A stretch of 60,552 bases of DNA from Welwitschia mirabilis (taxonomy: Eukaryota > Gnetophyta > Gnetopsida > Welwitschiales). The stretch is taken from contig JBOZIK010000001.1 in assembly GCA_051453625.1 (NCBI GenBank), positions 127,416,650-127,477,201 on the forward strand, written 5' to 3'. Of this stretch, positions 24,101-34,764 are shown in pieces; positions within the stretch are counted from its first letter, which is position 1, and each line of letters starts with the position of its first letter. The notes beneath the pieces are model-generated. The model worked only from the letters and a program-made list of their open reading frames with translations. It made no database searches and had not been told where the DNA came from. The position numbers were made by a program, and so were the translations under genes.

Positions 24101-25012
24101 TAATAATATTAAAAACAAAAAGGTAAAAATATATAGTTTGTTTCGTTTTTTTAAATTTAAGTTCTCAAGTTTTTTCCCATTTTCTAATAACTTTTTAACC
24201 CTTTATTACATGGAACATAATGTAAATGTTTTTTTGGAGAATGCTAGCTACTATAAATTTTAAAAGATTTTAATCATGTTTGCATTAACATAACATAAAA
24301 TATCATTTAATTGATTTACTTAGTAAATTTAAAAAGTAAAAAATCTAAATAGAATTGGACTTAAAAAGAGGAAATCTTTCTTTATTTTATAATTTCATGT
24401 GTTATCCTAACTTATTTAAATATATAAGATGAATCTAAATCCAAGATAAATGTTTTTAAGCTTATTTTTATCATTTATTTTTAAGCATAAATATGATATT
24501 TTAAAAATTTTAGTTAGCCTTTTTATCTTATTTTTGTGAATTATTTATAAAGGAACTAGAAGAATGCCATGTGAAGGATGTATTTACATATGTATTCTTA
24601 TATATTTATACAATAAAATTTATTAAATGATATATTTTAGGGCTATAAATACCATGTTTATCATTTACTTATCATTATCTAAGTCTAACCAATAAAATTT
24701 TCTAAATTTTATTAAAAAGAATTGATACTTAGAATTTACTTAATAAGTCACCATGAGTTACACAACTTTTAGATTAACCAAACTACATAAAAGGCTTAGT
24801 ACCATTATATGAACTCCTGATGCAATTGATATTTAATTAATAATTACATTCTAAAATTATTATATTGAAGACCAAATTAAATGTTATTAAGTTAAATTTG
24901 TAGCACAAGGAATAAATCAATTCAATAGTTAAAGAGTAAAAGGATATCTTAAAATGAAAAAGTATTAGTATGATTAATAGTAATACCTAAGGAAATTTTT
25001 CAATAACCAAAT
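21171..25012. other. 3' internal region of element B, no readable gene
   Basis: 3.8 kb of AT-rich DNA between the end of pol and the 3' LTR. Tat/Athila-type elements often carry a long extra region here. No open frame over 60 codons and no motif is recognised. Short AT-rich inverted repeats (for example near 22040-22110) are expected by chance at this composition. I did not find a clear polypurine tract before 25013. Confidence 0.5.
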
Positions 25013-25844
25013 GTTACTTATCTTAATACATCAAGTATGTATGAATTGAATTAGAAATTCAACCCTTGGCTACGTAAGCAAAGCATACCTCTATGTTTAG
25101 GTATCTAATTCATGATTCATTTTATAAATTTTTTGTATTTCAATTTTATTTCTTCATATGTACATTTACCAAGATAATTATAAGTGATTATTTCATCATA
25201 AGGTTATAAGCCTTTTTCCTTCTTCTTATGCATAAGTAAATGATTATTTTATGAGGCATCTACATTGGTAAGCCTAGATATTTATTTCTATATTGAACTG
25301 CTACTTTTTGTAGGATTTTCATTATTAGTAAATGTCCTTTAACCTATAAATGGATTTGCATCTGTATTTCATCATTAGCATAATTATAATTACTAGTTAT
25401 GCAATAGTCCATTTTGATTTGTTTGGGGTATTTATCAATTACAATTATCTCCTTTAGTCTAATATTATGGTTTAGATGATTGACATTTTAGTGTGTCTAA
25501 TGCATTTCATGCTATCCTAACATTTATTACATTTTATTATAACATAAACATCTAAAAAATAATTTCATTTGTGCTATTGAAAATATATAGTGAATAATTT
25601 ATTAGTTATCTATAAAACCATTATGTACTTAAAGTAATATCTTATTCCTAGCTTGGGCTTGCTTGGCAATTTATACTATGAACAATTATTCTTATTAATT
25701 AAAAGCACAATTTTTATAGGGTGAATGCTCTTAATTCCCCATATTTCTTTTTTTTTCAAACTCCATTATTCATAACTTAATTACATCCTTTTTTAAACTT
25801 AAAATGTTTTGATCTTTGAAATTCTCTTATGATGCGTGAGAAAA
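25013..25844 (+). repeat. 3' LTR of element B, first part
   Basis: Collinear with 4788-5620 or so. It is cut at 25844 by array D and resumes at 56246. Confidence 0.65.
25840..25844. repeat. Target-site duplication of array D, left copy
   Basis: GAAAA, repeated at 56241-56245 directly outside the right end of D. Confidence 0.75.
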
Positions 25845-25888
25845 TGTAACATCTTGAATTTTTGCTACGAAAATTTTTACTTGTTGAT

Positions 25889-25900
25889 GCTCTGATATCA
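25889..25900 (-). other. Second tRNA-Met PBS-like site inside LTR of D
   Basis: TGATATCAGAGC on the minus strand, next to a TGTAAYGTAAGGACATA-like sequence. It recurs in LTR 2 (34111-34122) and LTR 3 (52547-52558). It looks like an LTR/PBS junction buried about 45 bp inside the LTR. Confidence 0.5.
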
Positions 25901-26265
25901 AAATTTAACATAAGGACATATAACCTAAATAATAATATTAACTTTATAATCTTATTGGTAAGTTTGCATAATACTCTTAATAAAGACTCGTGATTTATTA
26001 ATAGTTTGTATCCACATACATATTATATTATATGATATATTATGTTATTTATTTTAAGGATTCTTTTAAATGATTTATAATCAAGGATATTATAAATTTA
26101 TATGAGAATAGAATATCATTTGATTAGCACATTCTTTTTGTTATATTAGATATATCTAAAAAAGTTGTATTAAGTACAATCAAGCAAGCTAAAACTTTAA
26201 CCTACATTAATAAATGGGTGTAAAACATATTTTAAATTATAGGTAAAAATTTCATTATATTCTGC

Positions 26266-26325
26266 TTGGAATTGAACCCATAGCCTCATTATTAGAAGAT
26301 GTATAACATACCTCATTCACCTGTT
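26266..26325 (-). promoter_or_regulatory. tRNA-like Pol III box pair in LTR 1 of D
   Basis: On the minus strand GGTGAATGAGGT (A-box-like) is followed about 30-35 bp later by GGTTCAATTCC, a perfect fit to the B-box consensus GGTTCRANNCC. The same pair is found in LTR 2 (45817-45872) and LTR 3 (52950-53005); LTR 3 has the better A box, TGGATGAGGTGG. Probably tRNA-derived; whether it is transcribed is unknown. Confidence 0.45.
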
Positions 26326-27519
26326 ATTTGGTTGAAACAAGGCATATGAATAAAGTAGAGATTAAGTTTAGCAAAAGCGAGCTTTTTCAAAGAAACTATG
26401 TGTGTCACTGTCACCTATACAGCACCTCCATAGAACAACGTTGAAATGTGAGATGAGGTGTAATGCATTGCTTACATTTATTGAATGCATCCTTACAATT
26501 ATCAATAACATTAAGATGGCTGGTAGCTACAATGTTTTACTAAGTAAAGCATGTTGGATCAGGCTAAAAAATAAGGGGTGTTTCTAGCAACATATCAATC
26601 TTTGAAATATAACACTCTTGAGAAGATAAGATAAGAAACAAATAAAGGTTACAGTCAAGAAAGGGGGTAAGGATTATGAACATACTATTTTTAAGATAAG
26701 TAAATGTGCATGGAAGAAAGAGCATTATTGGGTAAACTATGAGAGCATTTTATGCATTAGTGGTTTTATTATAATAGCACGTGTAAGAATGATTTCTAGA
26801 AGATGATGTGCATAAGAAATGTTTTAATTGTTATTGATTAAATGTGAAAAAAACAACATCAAGTAAGTTCTATAACTCCCATTCAAGGCATTAATCTTGA
26901 AATACAACCAAGTTCTTAGAGAGGAAAGAGATATGATGAAAATTTAGATAGTATCTTCCTTACGTAATTGTTCATTTTTTAGATGTCAACACTTGGTATA
27001 TTGAACAAAAATTATACTCTTTCTACTTAGATCTTGCAAGACATTTTGTAGCTTTCCTACCATTCATTAATGCCCTAGCTCAAAAGAAAGATTAAATAAG
27101 TTAAGTTAGACTTAACAGTATTACCTAACATTTCCTCTTAAGTTGTCATAGTTTTACAAGGTTGATGCTTTAGGAGGTATGAGTACTTTATTGGTGCTAA
27201 CATGTGATCAAAGGAAGAGTTAAATTATAGAAAGGTTTATTGCATAGATAAGATTCTATGTTATTTTCCTATAGAAATCATTTCTAGCACTCATTCATCA
27301 TGGACTATTAGCATTTCATCATAGGTATAGTTTGATGGGTTAACCAAATCACTACACAGTGAAGAAAGAAAGAAGATTTTAAAGGTAGAAAATTAAGCAC
27401 AAAAGAAAGATGGAAAAGGAATCATGAGAAGAAAATAATAAAAACATGCTGACAAAGATTTGACATAGTTGGAATAGTTTTATTTTTAACATTAATTGAT
27501 TAAGGATCATAGAATTAGT

Positions 27520-28100
27520 TCCATTATTATAAATATCTTACAAAGTAGTAATATAAACATTTTAGTTTCTTATACTAGCAAATAAACTTTGATTGAATTT
27601 CATTCTCTAATGACACAATTATATTTTATAAAGATGACAGAAAAATTTGCATCACATCGCTTGTGACTCAATGTCCTAGCAAGCACTATGATTCCATTAG
27701 AGTGGTTAAAGTCAAGTACGCAAGACATGTGGCTTTCCATCATATTCAGATCCCCATGATCATATAAGCGTGTGATTACAAAATCCCTCATACACCATAA
27801 CTAATTGAAAGCCTGGCCTCTGGCACTGAAATAAGCATAAAACCTTCCTCTATTATGTTATGTACCAATCTAGAATTTCTTAGGCTACACTTCACATATT
27901 ATAGAAGTGTGCTTTGTATAATATTTGATATCCTTGATTATTTAAAGTAAATAATATAGATCATAATTATCTAATTGTATCATATACAGATAGTGACTAA
28001 AATACCAAAAAAGTATACATATTTAAATCTTGTTTTTTAGGAAATATTCAAAATGAAGTAAGATCTCCTTTTGAAAATTAATGAAGTGTTATTAGTACTA
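27520..28100. repeat. Insertion private to LTR 1 of D
   Basis: About 560 bp absent from LTR 2 (near 46760) and LTR 3 (near 54200), where the flanks join directly. It could be a small non-autonomous insertion; I see no clear terminal inverted repeats. Exact ends are uncertain by some 30 bp. Confidence 0.55.
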
Positions 28101-28162
28101 ATTTAGAAGGAGATTCATAAAACCCATGAAAAGGTAATAACTTATAGGTATTTTACAATTAA

Positions 28163-28232
28163 ATGTTGAGAAATGGTACAGCATGTGGAGTTAAGGTAAT
28201 TTGATAAGAGGACATGTAATTAAATCTAGGAG
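28163..28232 (+). promoter_or_regulatory. Second tRNA-like element in LTR of D (plus strand)
   Basis: Best preserved in LTR 3 at 54278-54345: TGTTGAGTAGATGGTAAG (A-box-like), then GGGTTCAAATCTAGG (B-box-like) about 40 bp on. The LTR 1 and LTR 2 (46833-46900) copies are more decayed. It points away from the first tRNA-like pair. Confidence 0.38.
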
Positions 28233-29604
28233 AAGCATTTTATTATTAGGAAGAATTAATGACATATTATATGTTAAAACCTTATGTTTATTGCTAATTT
28301 ATTTTACAACATAAGTTTAGTAAATATTTTCACTAAAGATCCTTTTAATCATTAAGTTTAGATTTTTCTAAAATATGTGTATTTATTCCTTAAGATAATT
28401 ATTCCTATCTCATGATATAATAAAAATAAGTGCTAGCTAAAAGAAAAATCATCTTATTCTTATGTTGATTCTCTTTCCTAAATGAATATTAAGTAAAAAT
28501 AGAATTTAAAATTAAATCTCTCTATTAAAATCTAGATTTGGTCCTCTATTAAGCATTTAGTCTTTTATCTCTATAAATATTTGAGAATATATCTATTTAA
28601 AAATAACAATCTATGGCTAAAATTTAATATACAAAAAACCATACTTCATAACATAACCCTTTTACTATAAATAAATAACCATTTGAAGTATTCAAGAATT
28701 ATAAAAATAAATGTATACTCTTGAAACTCTTTCATTGTCAAATTTAAGAACATCATCCATATTCATATAACTAATATAATTTATTTAGGACATTTATGAT
28801 TATTTAATAAATGCATAAATCTAAGCAAAAAGTATGTAAATAACATTTTATTCAAACTACAATAGCTTGCTTATCCCAAGGCTTTCTCCACAGTAGGTCC
28901 TACACATGCAAGCATAGCATGAGGACTATAACCTTTATAGTTTCTAGTATATTCCATAATGAGGTTTAGATAAGTAGTAAAAGGTTTTCAAAGAACAAGA
29001 TACGATTCTTAAGTAAATCAAATATGACCATGATCTCAAATAAATCATAGAAATCTAGATGCATATTCATAGAGAACTAATTTAACCCTTTATTCTCTTG
29101 ATGTACTTTAATGTATTTATGGCCGATATACTTAGAGGGATTCATAAATTTCCTTTAATATCTAGAAAACTTTTTATTAATTTAGCATTTATCAAAATAT
29201 ATCAATAAAAGGTTACAAAACTTAAGTTCAATAAGATGAAAAAATTATAATGCAGAAGTTAGAATCTTCAATCAAAATATGAGATGTCAAATAAGGATTT
29301 GAGAATGTAAGCATTATGAAGCAGAAAAGAAAATAAGTAATTTAAGAATCAATAAGAAATAAGTCGAACCAAAAACCACATAAGAATAAAATGAAAGACC
29401 ATAAACCATATCAAAAAATAAGATGAATATTAAAAAAACCTCTAAAGATCTAAGTTCCAAGGGCTTCCAAGATCCAAGTTTAATTCACTAAGATTTAATT
29501 GAAAATCCTTTTTTAAGATATAATATGAGAGAAAAAAAAGGTCCTATTTATAGTAGAGGTCAAAGACGTGTAAAGCCACAAAAGCATAAAGAGACATCAA
29601 CATA

Positions 29605-29705
29605 AAAGAGGGTGTGAACATGGTGGACATGGTGAAAGTAGTGAAGGTAGTGGAAGTGATGGGAGTGGTGAAGGTAATGGAAGTGTTGGAAATAGTGGAA
29701 GTGGT
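29605..29705. repeat. GTGGAAGTGATG minisatellite in LTR 1 of D
   Basis: Degenerate 6- and 12-bp units of GTGGWAGTGATG. Also present in LTR 2 (48262-48360) and LTR 3 (55735-55830), with different unit numbers. About 170-270 bp downstream each copy carries a partly complementary AACCACTACTATAACCAC run. Confidence 0.75.
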
Positions 29706-30181
29706 AAGGATTTTATTATCTTACCACATCATTAGATTTGTAATATGCATCATAATAATCCATTTAAAAATGAAGCACCTCATAAATATAAATTCCATGT
29801 TTAAATAAAGGAAAGGTACAACTATTTAAACAAGAAAATAATGTAAACACTAACTTATTCACTAACATGACCACTACTATAACCACGTCCTTAACTATGA
29901 AATATCATGATTAACTAACAAGAATTTACATTAAGAAATAATTATTTCTCAAATAAAATTTATAACGTATATTTTTCGTAATATAACTGTATATCAATGA
30001 TAATGAAAAGTACAATAACTAATGTAGCTTATGGACCCTATAACAATAAAATTTTATTTTAAATAAACTTTAAGGCTAATTCTTTAAAGCTTGAAAGTTT
30101 GAACATGATATTTCTCTAACTCTTAAGAGGTTTCATTCTCAAAACTAAAGCTATAATACATTTAGTTTATATTCTCAAGTA

Positions 30182-30182
<1 letters not shown>

Positions 30183-30255
<73 letters not shown>

Positions 30256-30422
30256 NNNNNNNNNNNNNNNNNNNNNNNNNNNNNNNNNNNNNNNNNNNNN
30301 NNNNNNNNNNNNNNNNNNNNNNNNNNNNNNNNNNNNNNNNNNNNNNNNNNNNNNNTCTCACTCTCACTCTCTCTCTCTCACTCTCTCTCTCTCACTCACT
30401 CACTCACTCACTCACTCACTCA
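30183..30422. repeat. (CT)n / (CACT)n microsatellite with gap 30256-30355
   Basis: Pure CT before the 100-N gap; CT mixed with CACT, ending in CTCA repeats, after it. At the same place internal domain 2 has only TTCTCTTTCTATTTCTCC, so the expansion is private to this copy. The Glu-Arg repeat frame through it is an artefact. Confidence 0.95.
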
Positions 30423-33229
30423 CAATCATTGTACTTACAAAGTTGATTTTATCTTTCTTCAATGCCATATAAATTGTTGAATAAGTTAGAATACTATCTA
30501 CAGGCTTGCTAATTAAATAAATAAATAATCAAAATAATACCAATCATCTCTTGTGTCTAGAAAAATCAAGCCTCTAGAAATTCTCTTCTTCCTCTAACCT
30601 TCACTTTGGGTTCATAGCATATGCTCTAAAAGTTGTATTTTGTATATACATAAATCTTGAAAAATTATGAAAACATTTTTGTTATACATGAAATTTCAAA
30701 CTTCTCCATTTCCTATGGTTATAATGATTAGTTTACTTGGGAAAAAATTAGGAATTAGTATATATCTTATGAAAGGCTAGGTAAGGACCACATAGTTACT
30801 TCTATAATGAATTCCTAAGAACATAGTTAAACATACTTACAAATGGTTAAAAATCATTTAATTTCATTATCCAAGATATTTCAATGATTTTCTTGCTTCA
30901 ACTAAAACCAAAATATTCTTATACTAATAATTCCATAATTGCAACGCAATAATATCTCACTTTAAACTATGACACTCACCTCTAAGGATGTTATGTAGAA
31001 ATCCATCAAGTCTAGGCTCATAATTTGTAAATCTCTTTCACTTTTCACTCCATTGTTGCATACTTATTTTAATGCATCTTCGACATTTCTACTTGTATAA
31101 TCTAGTTAACTTTCCACTTCAAAGGTTAATATGTGTAATAGAGCATCTTGAAGCCCAATAAATCAAGAATGAAATGTGTGAATTAATGCTAAAGCTATGC
31201 AAGTGTAGATCAAATAAATATATAAGAGCTTTTAGATTAATTGAGAGTGAGAAAAGTCTAGTTCATAACATTGAATACCTATATTCATATTTCATTTAAA
31301 TAAGATAATAAACTTTAGCTATAGGATTAGTTAGTTAAAGAATTGTCATGTAGCTAAGGATTATAATATGTAGGTCAATGATATTTATGAAAGAAGACTT
31401 AATTAATGTAAATAAAGAATATGAAAAATTCTTATGAAGGCATTATCTAAATAGTTACTAATAATATTATATAGGCTATGAAGATAAGCTAACAAGTTAA
31501 CCCATTCATTAAAGCAATGCCCTTTTTACTTTTTATCCACCATAGAACTTACTTAAAAATATCCTTCTAAGGAATTTTCCTGAAACATTAGATACCCTTT
31601 TATAAATGTCACTTCACAAGCATCTAAACTATGAACTCTCTAGAAATTCATTTAAAATAAAACCACATGATCTACAAGAAATGCTTCTATGATCTCCTAT
31701 AGCAAACTTTTTTGAATGAATGCATAGAAATCTAAATTTTAATACTAAAGTCTAATTGGTTCCAAAATTAATGATTTATCTTATTAATCTGCATGAAATT
31801 TTCTTGACTGCCTATTCTTAAAATAAATTTGCTAACTATTTTTAGTTTGCAAAGCCAATGTCCACATGGACCTATTTGTAAAATGGTGTATACTACATGA
31901 AATGTTTTATAGTCTGATAGTTGTTATCTCTTTTTGCAAGTTATATTTTATAAATCTAAATAAGACTTTCCCATGACTCATTATAAAATTTTTGTTGTCT
32001 AAACTTGAAGTATCTCAATCTCATCATAGTCACTTTCACTTGAATGCATATGCATCTTAAGAACTTCCTTTTTCCATTTAATAGCTAAAATAGCCCCTTC
32101 TTATTTTACCATTCCATTATCATTCATCGCTTTCCCCCATGAGTTATCATAAGAAAGACTACACATCATCCTACTTTCTTAGATGCTTACACCTCTGGAG
32201 TATCTTCTAAAACTTTATCTTTGCTACTCAATTAATGCATTCTTCACCATACTATGGACATGCTTTATGATAGATTCTCCAAAACACTTATGTCTATCAT
32301 GAAATACATCTGGTTTTGAAAACTAATTTATAAAGAGTAAAGTAAAGTATATTAACGAAAAATTAAGCTTGGAGAAATAATAATTCATTAGAAGGAATTT
32401 CAAGCTTTTAAAATAAAATGATTCAAGATGCTTATATATCTACAAATGTTAAAAGATTAGAATAGTAAAAGAGTAATGAAAATATTATATAATTATGTAA
32501 TTGTATTTCATGATTCAAACTTTGTAAATGGATTAATATGAAAAAGGTTCACTTTTCTTTTTAAATTTTAAATTGTTCACAATGCCAATATAATTTCCTT
32601 ATAATGTCAAGAAGCTTTTGAACAATCGGAATATCTAAAAACATTTCTACTAGAGTCTATAAAAGTAGTTTTGAAATAGCCTAGATTATATTATCCTCAT
32701 ACTCTAGTGACTCCATTAATAATTATTTATCATGTTCATATCACTATGTTATCAACTTAATAATTTTTTTTTTGTGTATTGCCTTAACATATCTAGCATA
32801 GTTGATGGTGAAAAGCATACAAGCACTAGCTCGTATAATTTCATATTTGTTGCTTGTTTCTAGTGTAACAAGAAGTCAAATAGTTAATTTAATGCATAAT
32901 ATTCCAATCTCTAATTATCTTGTATGACAAATAGAAACTATATTCTTTAATATTAAGTTAATTAATTCAAGATTAAAGGTAATTCCATAACTTAATTTCA
33001 TCTCATGGAAATTTGGATTAAGAAGATTGACTCTAATAACAAGATTATAAGCAAGGATTTATATTAGGAATATATTGACTTGCCTTAGAAGTAAATTATG
33101 ATATCCTTACTATTAATAACCAATGCTAGATGCTTGCATAAAAATAATAAATAAGTAATTAAAGGTAACTAGAAAATTTAAACCCTATAAAAATAGTTAG
33201 AACCTAAAGGAAAGACATGTAGGCTAATG

Positions 33230-33470
33230 ATGATAGAGAAGAGGAAAAGGATGATTGGACGTGAAGTGGACACAAAATTCTTTTAAGGCTGAAGATTTTT
33301 TGAAGGAAATTGGAAATTTGTTTAATCTTGAAGTGCTCTATATGAAATGGCTAAATAATTTGAAAAATCTAAGGCTAATTAACCTCTCCCAAAATCATCT
33401 AGATGGTAAAGTTTTCAATGCCATAACAATGTTACTCTTGCTAATAAACCTTGACTATAATTAATTGTTT
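33230..33470 (+). pseudogene. Leucine-rich-repeat gene fragment captured in D (copy 1)
   Basis: The open piece 33255-33464 (69 codons) contains EIGNLFNLEVLYM and then LKNLRLINLSQNHLDGKV, followed by AITMLLLLINLDYN. This is the plant extracellular LRR pattern L-x2-L-x2-L-x-L-S-x-N-x-L-x-G over about two repeats, as in receptor-like kinases or receptor-like proteins. There is no signal peptide, transmembrane segment or kinase. It lies antisense to D close to the PBS, and an equivalent stands in internal domain 2. Inferred as a captured host-gene fragment; the source gene cannot be named. Confidence 0.6.
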
Positions 33471-33656
33471 AAAAAGCTTCTTCATAAAAAATGCCTTCAA
33501 TGAAATCAATGTCTTCCACTTAATCCCTTATTGTCCTCTTCCAAAATAACACAAGAAGACTTTATGATGACATCCAAAACCTATGATATAAGAGTGTTGA
33601 TTTAGTTCAATGGTCTAGGCATAACAAAGTGTCTTGATGGCCTCCTGTCTTATTAA

Positions 33657-33890
33657 ATGTTAATAATACTAGCAAATTTAGAAAGCTATGTGCTAGAGAT
33701 ACATCTTTCTAGATGTAGGATAATAGTAGAGAAGCTAGTAGACATTTCAACTACTATTTGTACTTACTCATCAAATAATATATTTTCTAGAAATAATTTA
33801 ATTCTCACCATAGATTCTTCTACATCTAATCTAATTAGAGATATTTTTGTTGAACATTTATTTAGGAGATGTCCTAGTAAAAGATTATAA
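33657..33890 (+). other. Conserved 77-codon frame near the PBS of D (function unknown)
   Basis: Open here and again at 52127-52360 in the second internal domain, with the same length. Both contain RxIVEKLV, then SSxNxFSRxNLILT and LIRDIF. Persistence in two otherwise diverged copies may reflect recent duplication or a real peptide. No family is recognised. Confidence 0.3.
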
Positions 33891-34068
33891 GAATATAGTT
33901 TCTAAAGATTAATGAAAGCATGAAATAGATAAGAAGATAACTTAAATAGTCAAGTTAGAGAAAAGAGTTGTAAGAAGGATAATAACAAAAGAAAGAGAAT
34001 TAAAGGATGTGATAATTTAAATGAATTATCTTCACAATAACTATGCCTAGTGAAATCATAATCTAACC

Positions 34069-34079
34069 TCTGGTACTAA
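34069..34079 (-). other. Decayed primer-binding site of D (initiator tRNA-Met)
   Basis: TAGTACCAGAG on the minus strand, next to LTR 2 (canonical TGGTATCAGAG). The equivalent next to LTR 3 at 52487-52498 reads TAATATCCTAGC. Weak singly; the two together fit the canonical site. Confidence 0.45.
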
Positions 34080-34081
34080 AA

Positions 34082-34272
34082 TGGAATGTTCTAAATTTCT
34101 ACTTATTAATACTCTAATATCAAAGTGTAATGTAAGGACATATGACCTAAATAATATATTTTTTGACAAGGTTGCATAATACTCTAAATAAATAGTTATG
34201 ATATATTAAGACTTATTATAATACCTAGGCCTAATAGTTTATTTTTACATACATATTATGTTATATGATATA
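34082..34272 (-). repeat. LTR 2 of array D, left part
   Basis: Matches the first 190 bp of LTR 1 and LTR 3 (for example TGTAAGGACATATGACCTAAATA) and stops at the insertion of E. Confidence 0.8.
34268..34272. repeat. Target-site duplication of E, left copy
   Basis: ATATA; the right copy at 45583-45587 is ATATC. One mismatch, acceptable for an old insertion. Confidence 0.6.
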
Positions 34273-34302
34273 TGTTGTAGTACCTATTTAGTAGACATTA
34301 CA
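34273..34302 (+). repeat. 5' LTR of element E, collapsed to 30 bp
   Basis: It begins TGTTGTAGTACC, like the start of the 3' LTR at 44060 (TGTTGTACTACC), and ends TTTAGTAGACATTACA, like its end (TTTAGTAGTGTAACA). About 1.5 kb between is missing. Confidence 0.75.
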
Positions 34303-34305
34303 TTT

Positions 34306-34323
34306 TAATGCCGTTATTAGGGA
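34306..34323 (+). other. Primer-binding site of element E (tRNA-Asp)
   Basis: Eleven of 18 bases equal TGGCGCCGTTGCCGGGGA, and all seven differences are G-to-A or C-to-T. It is followed by GGCCACTTAGAG, collinear with GGCTACTTGGAA after the PBS of A. Confidence 0.82.
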
Positions 34324-34764
34324 AGGCCACTTAGAGTTCAAGGATTATTATTACTCAGATAAGTAGTTTAGATTTTAGTTCAGGTATTTGTCTGTAGTAG
34401 CATTATATTCTTACAGTAGAAACATAGATTTTTTTCTACATTTTCAAATTTCCATTCCAAAAATAATGCAATGTCATCCTTCTTATAATCTAAATGATGT
34501 GTAGTAATAATAGTCTATGAAAATTAGGGTTTTTCATTTTCATAAGAACTAAGAATTTTATTATCATTTCCTTTATCATCCAGGTAACTTAGTAGACAAC
34601 TGTCCTATTTCTTGATTCTATTTTTTTGTGTTTTTTATTTTTTAGATTTTTTATGTCTTTAATTATCTATTTATATTGTTCAGATAACCTAAGAAATTAC
34701 TCTTATAAAAATAGAACTGAGCATACCAGGACATGATAGACATTGCTAAAAAGACAAAATATCA
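34324..34764 (+). other. Leader of element E
   Basis: T-rich untranslated leader. It holds one decayed hairpin module near 34588-34617 (left arm TTATCATC, 14-nt loop). Collinear with the leader of G (59849 onward). Confidence 0.6.

Larger units (their letters stand above)
25845..30110 (-). repeat. LTR 1 of array D
   Basis: Starts TGTAACATCTTGAATTTT and ends GAACATGATA in plus orientation. It is collinear with LTR 2 and LTR 3 over its length, apart from a private insertion at about 27520-28100. The non-canonical TA end fits a decayed CA. The open frames 26402-26587, 27600-27791 and 29614-29808 inside it are not conserved as frames in the other copies. Confidence 0.82.
30111..34081 (-). mobile_element. 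Internal domain 1 of array D (non-coding)
   Basis: 3971 bp, of which about 240 bp is the (CT)n expansion and gap. Apart from the LRR fragment near its right end, I see no coding content. The pyrimidine-rich start just after LTR 1 corresponds to the polypurine tract in element sense. In internal domain 2 (48772 on) the same place reads TTTATCCACCCCTTAGAAGG, similar to the tract of element C. Confidence 0.75.

Noticed and set aside
26266-26325. Functional tRNA gene
   Set aside because: The A and B boxes are present but acceptor and anticodon stems do not pair well; at most tRNA-derived.
30167-30367. Glu-Arg repeat protein
   Set aside because: Translation of the (CT)n microsatellite across a gap.
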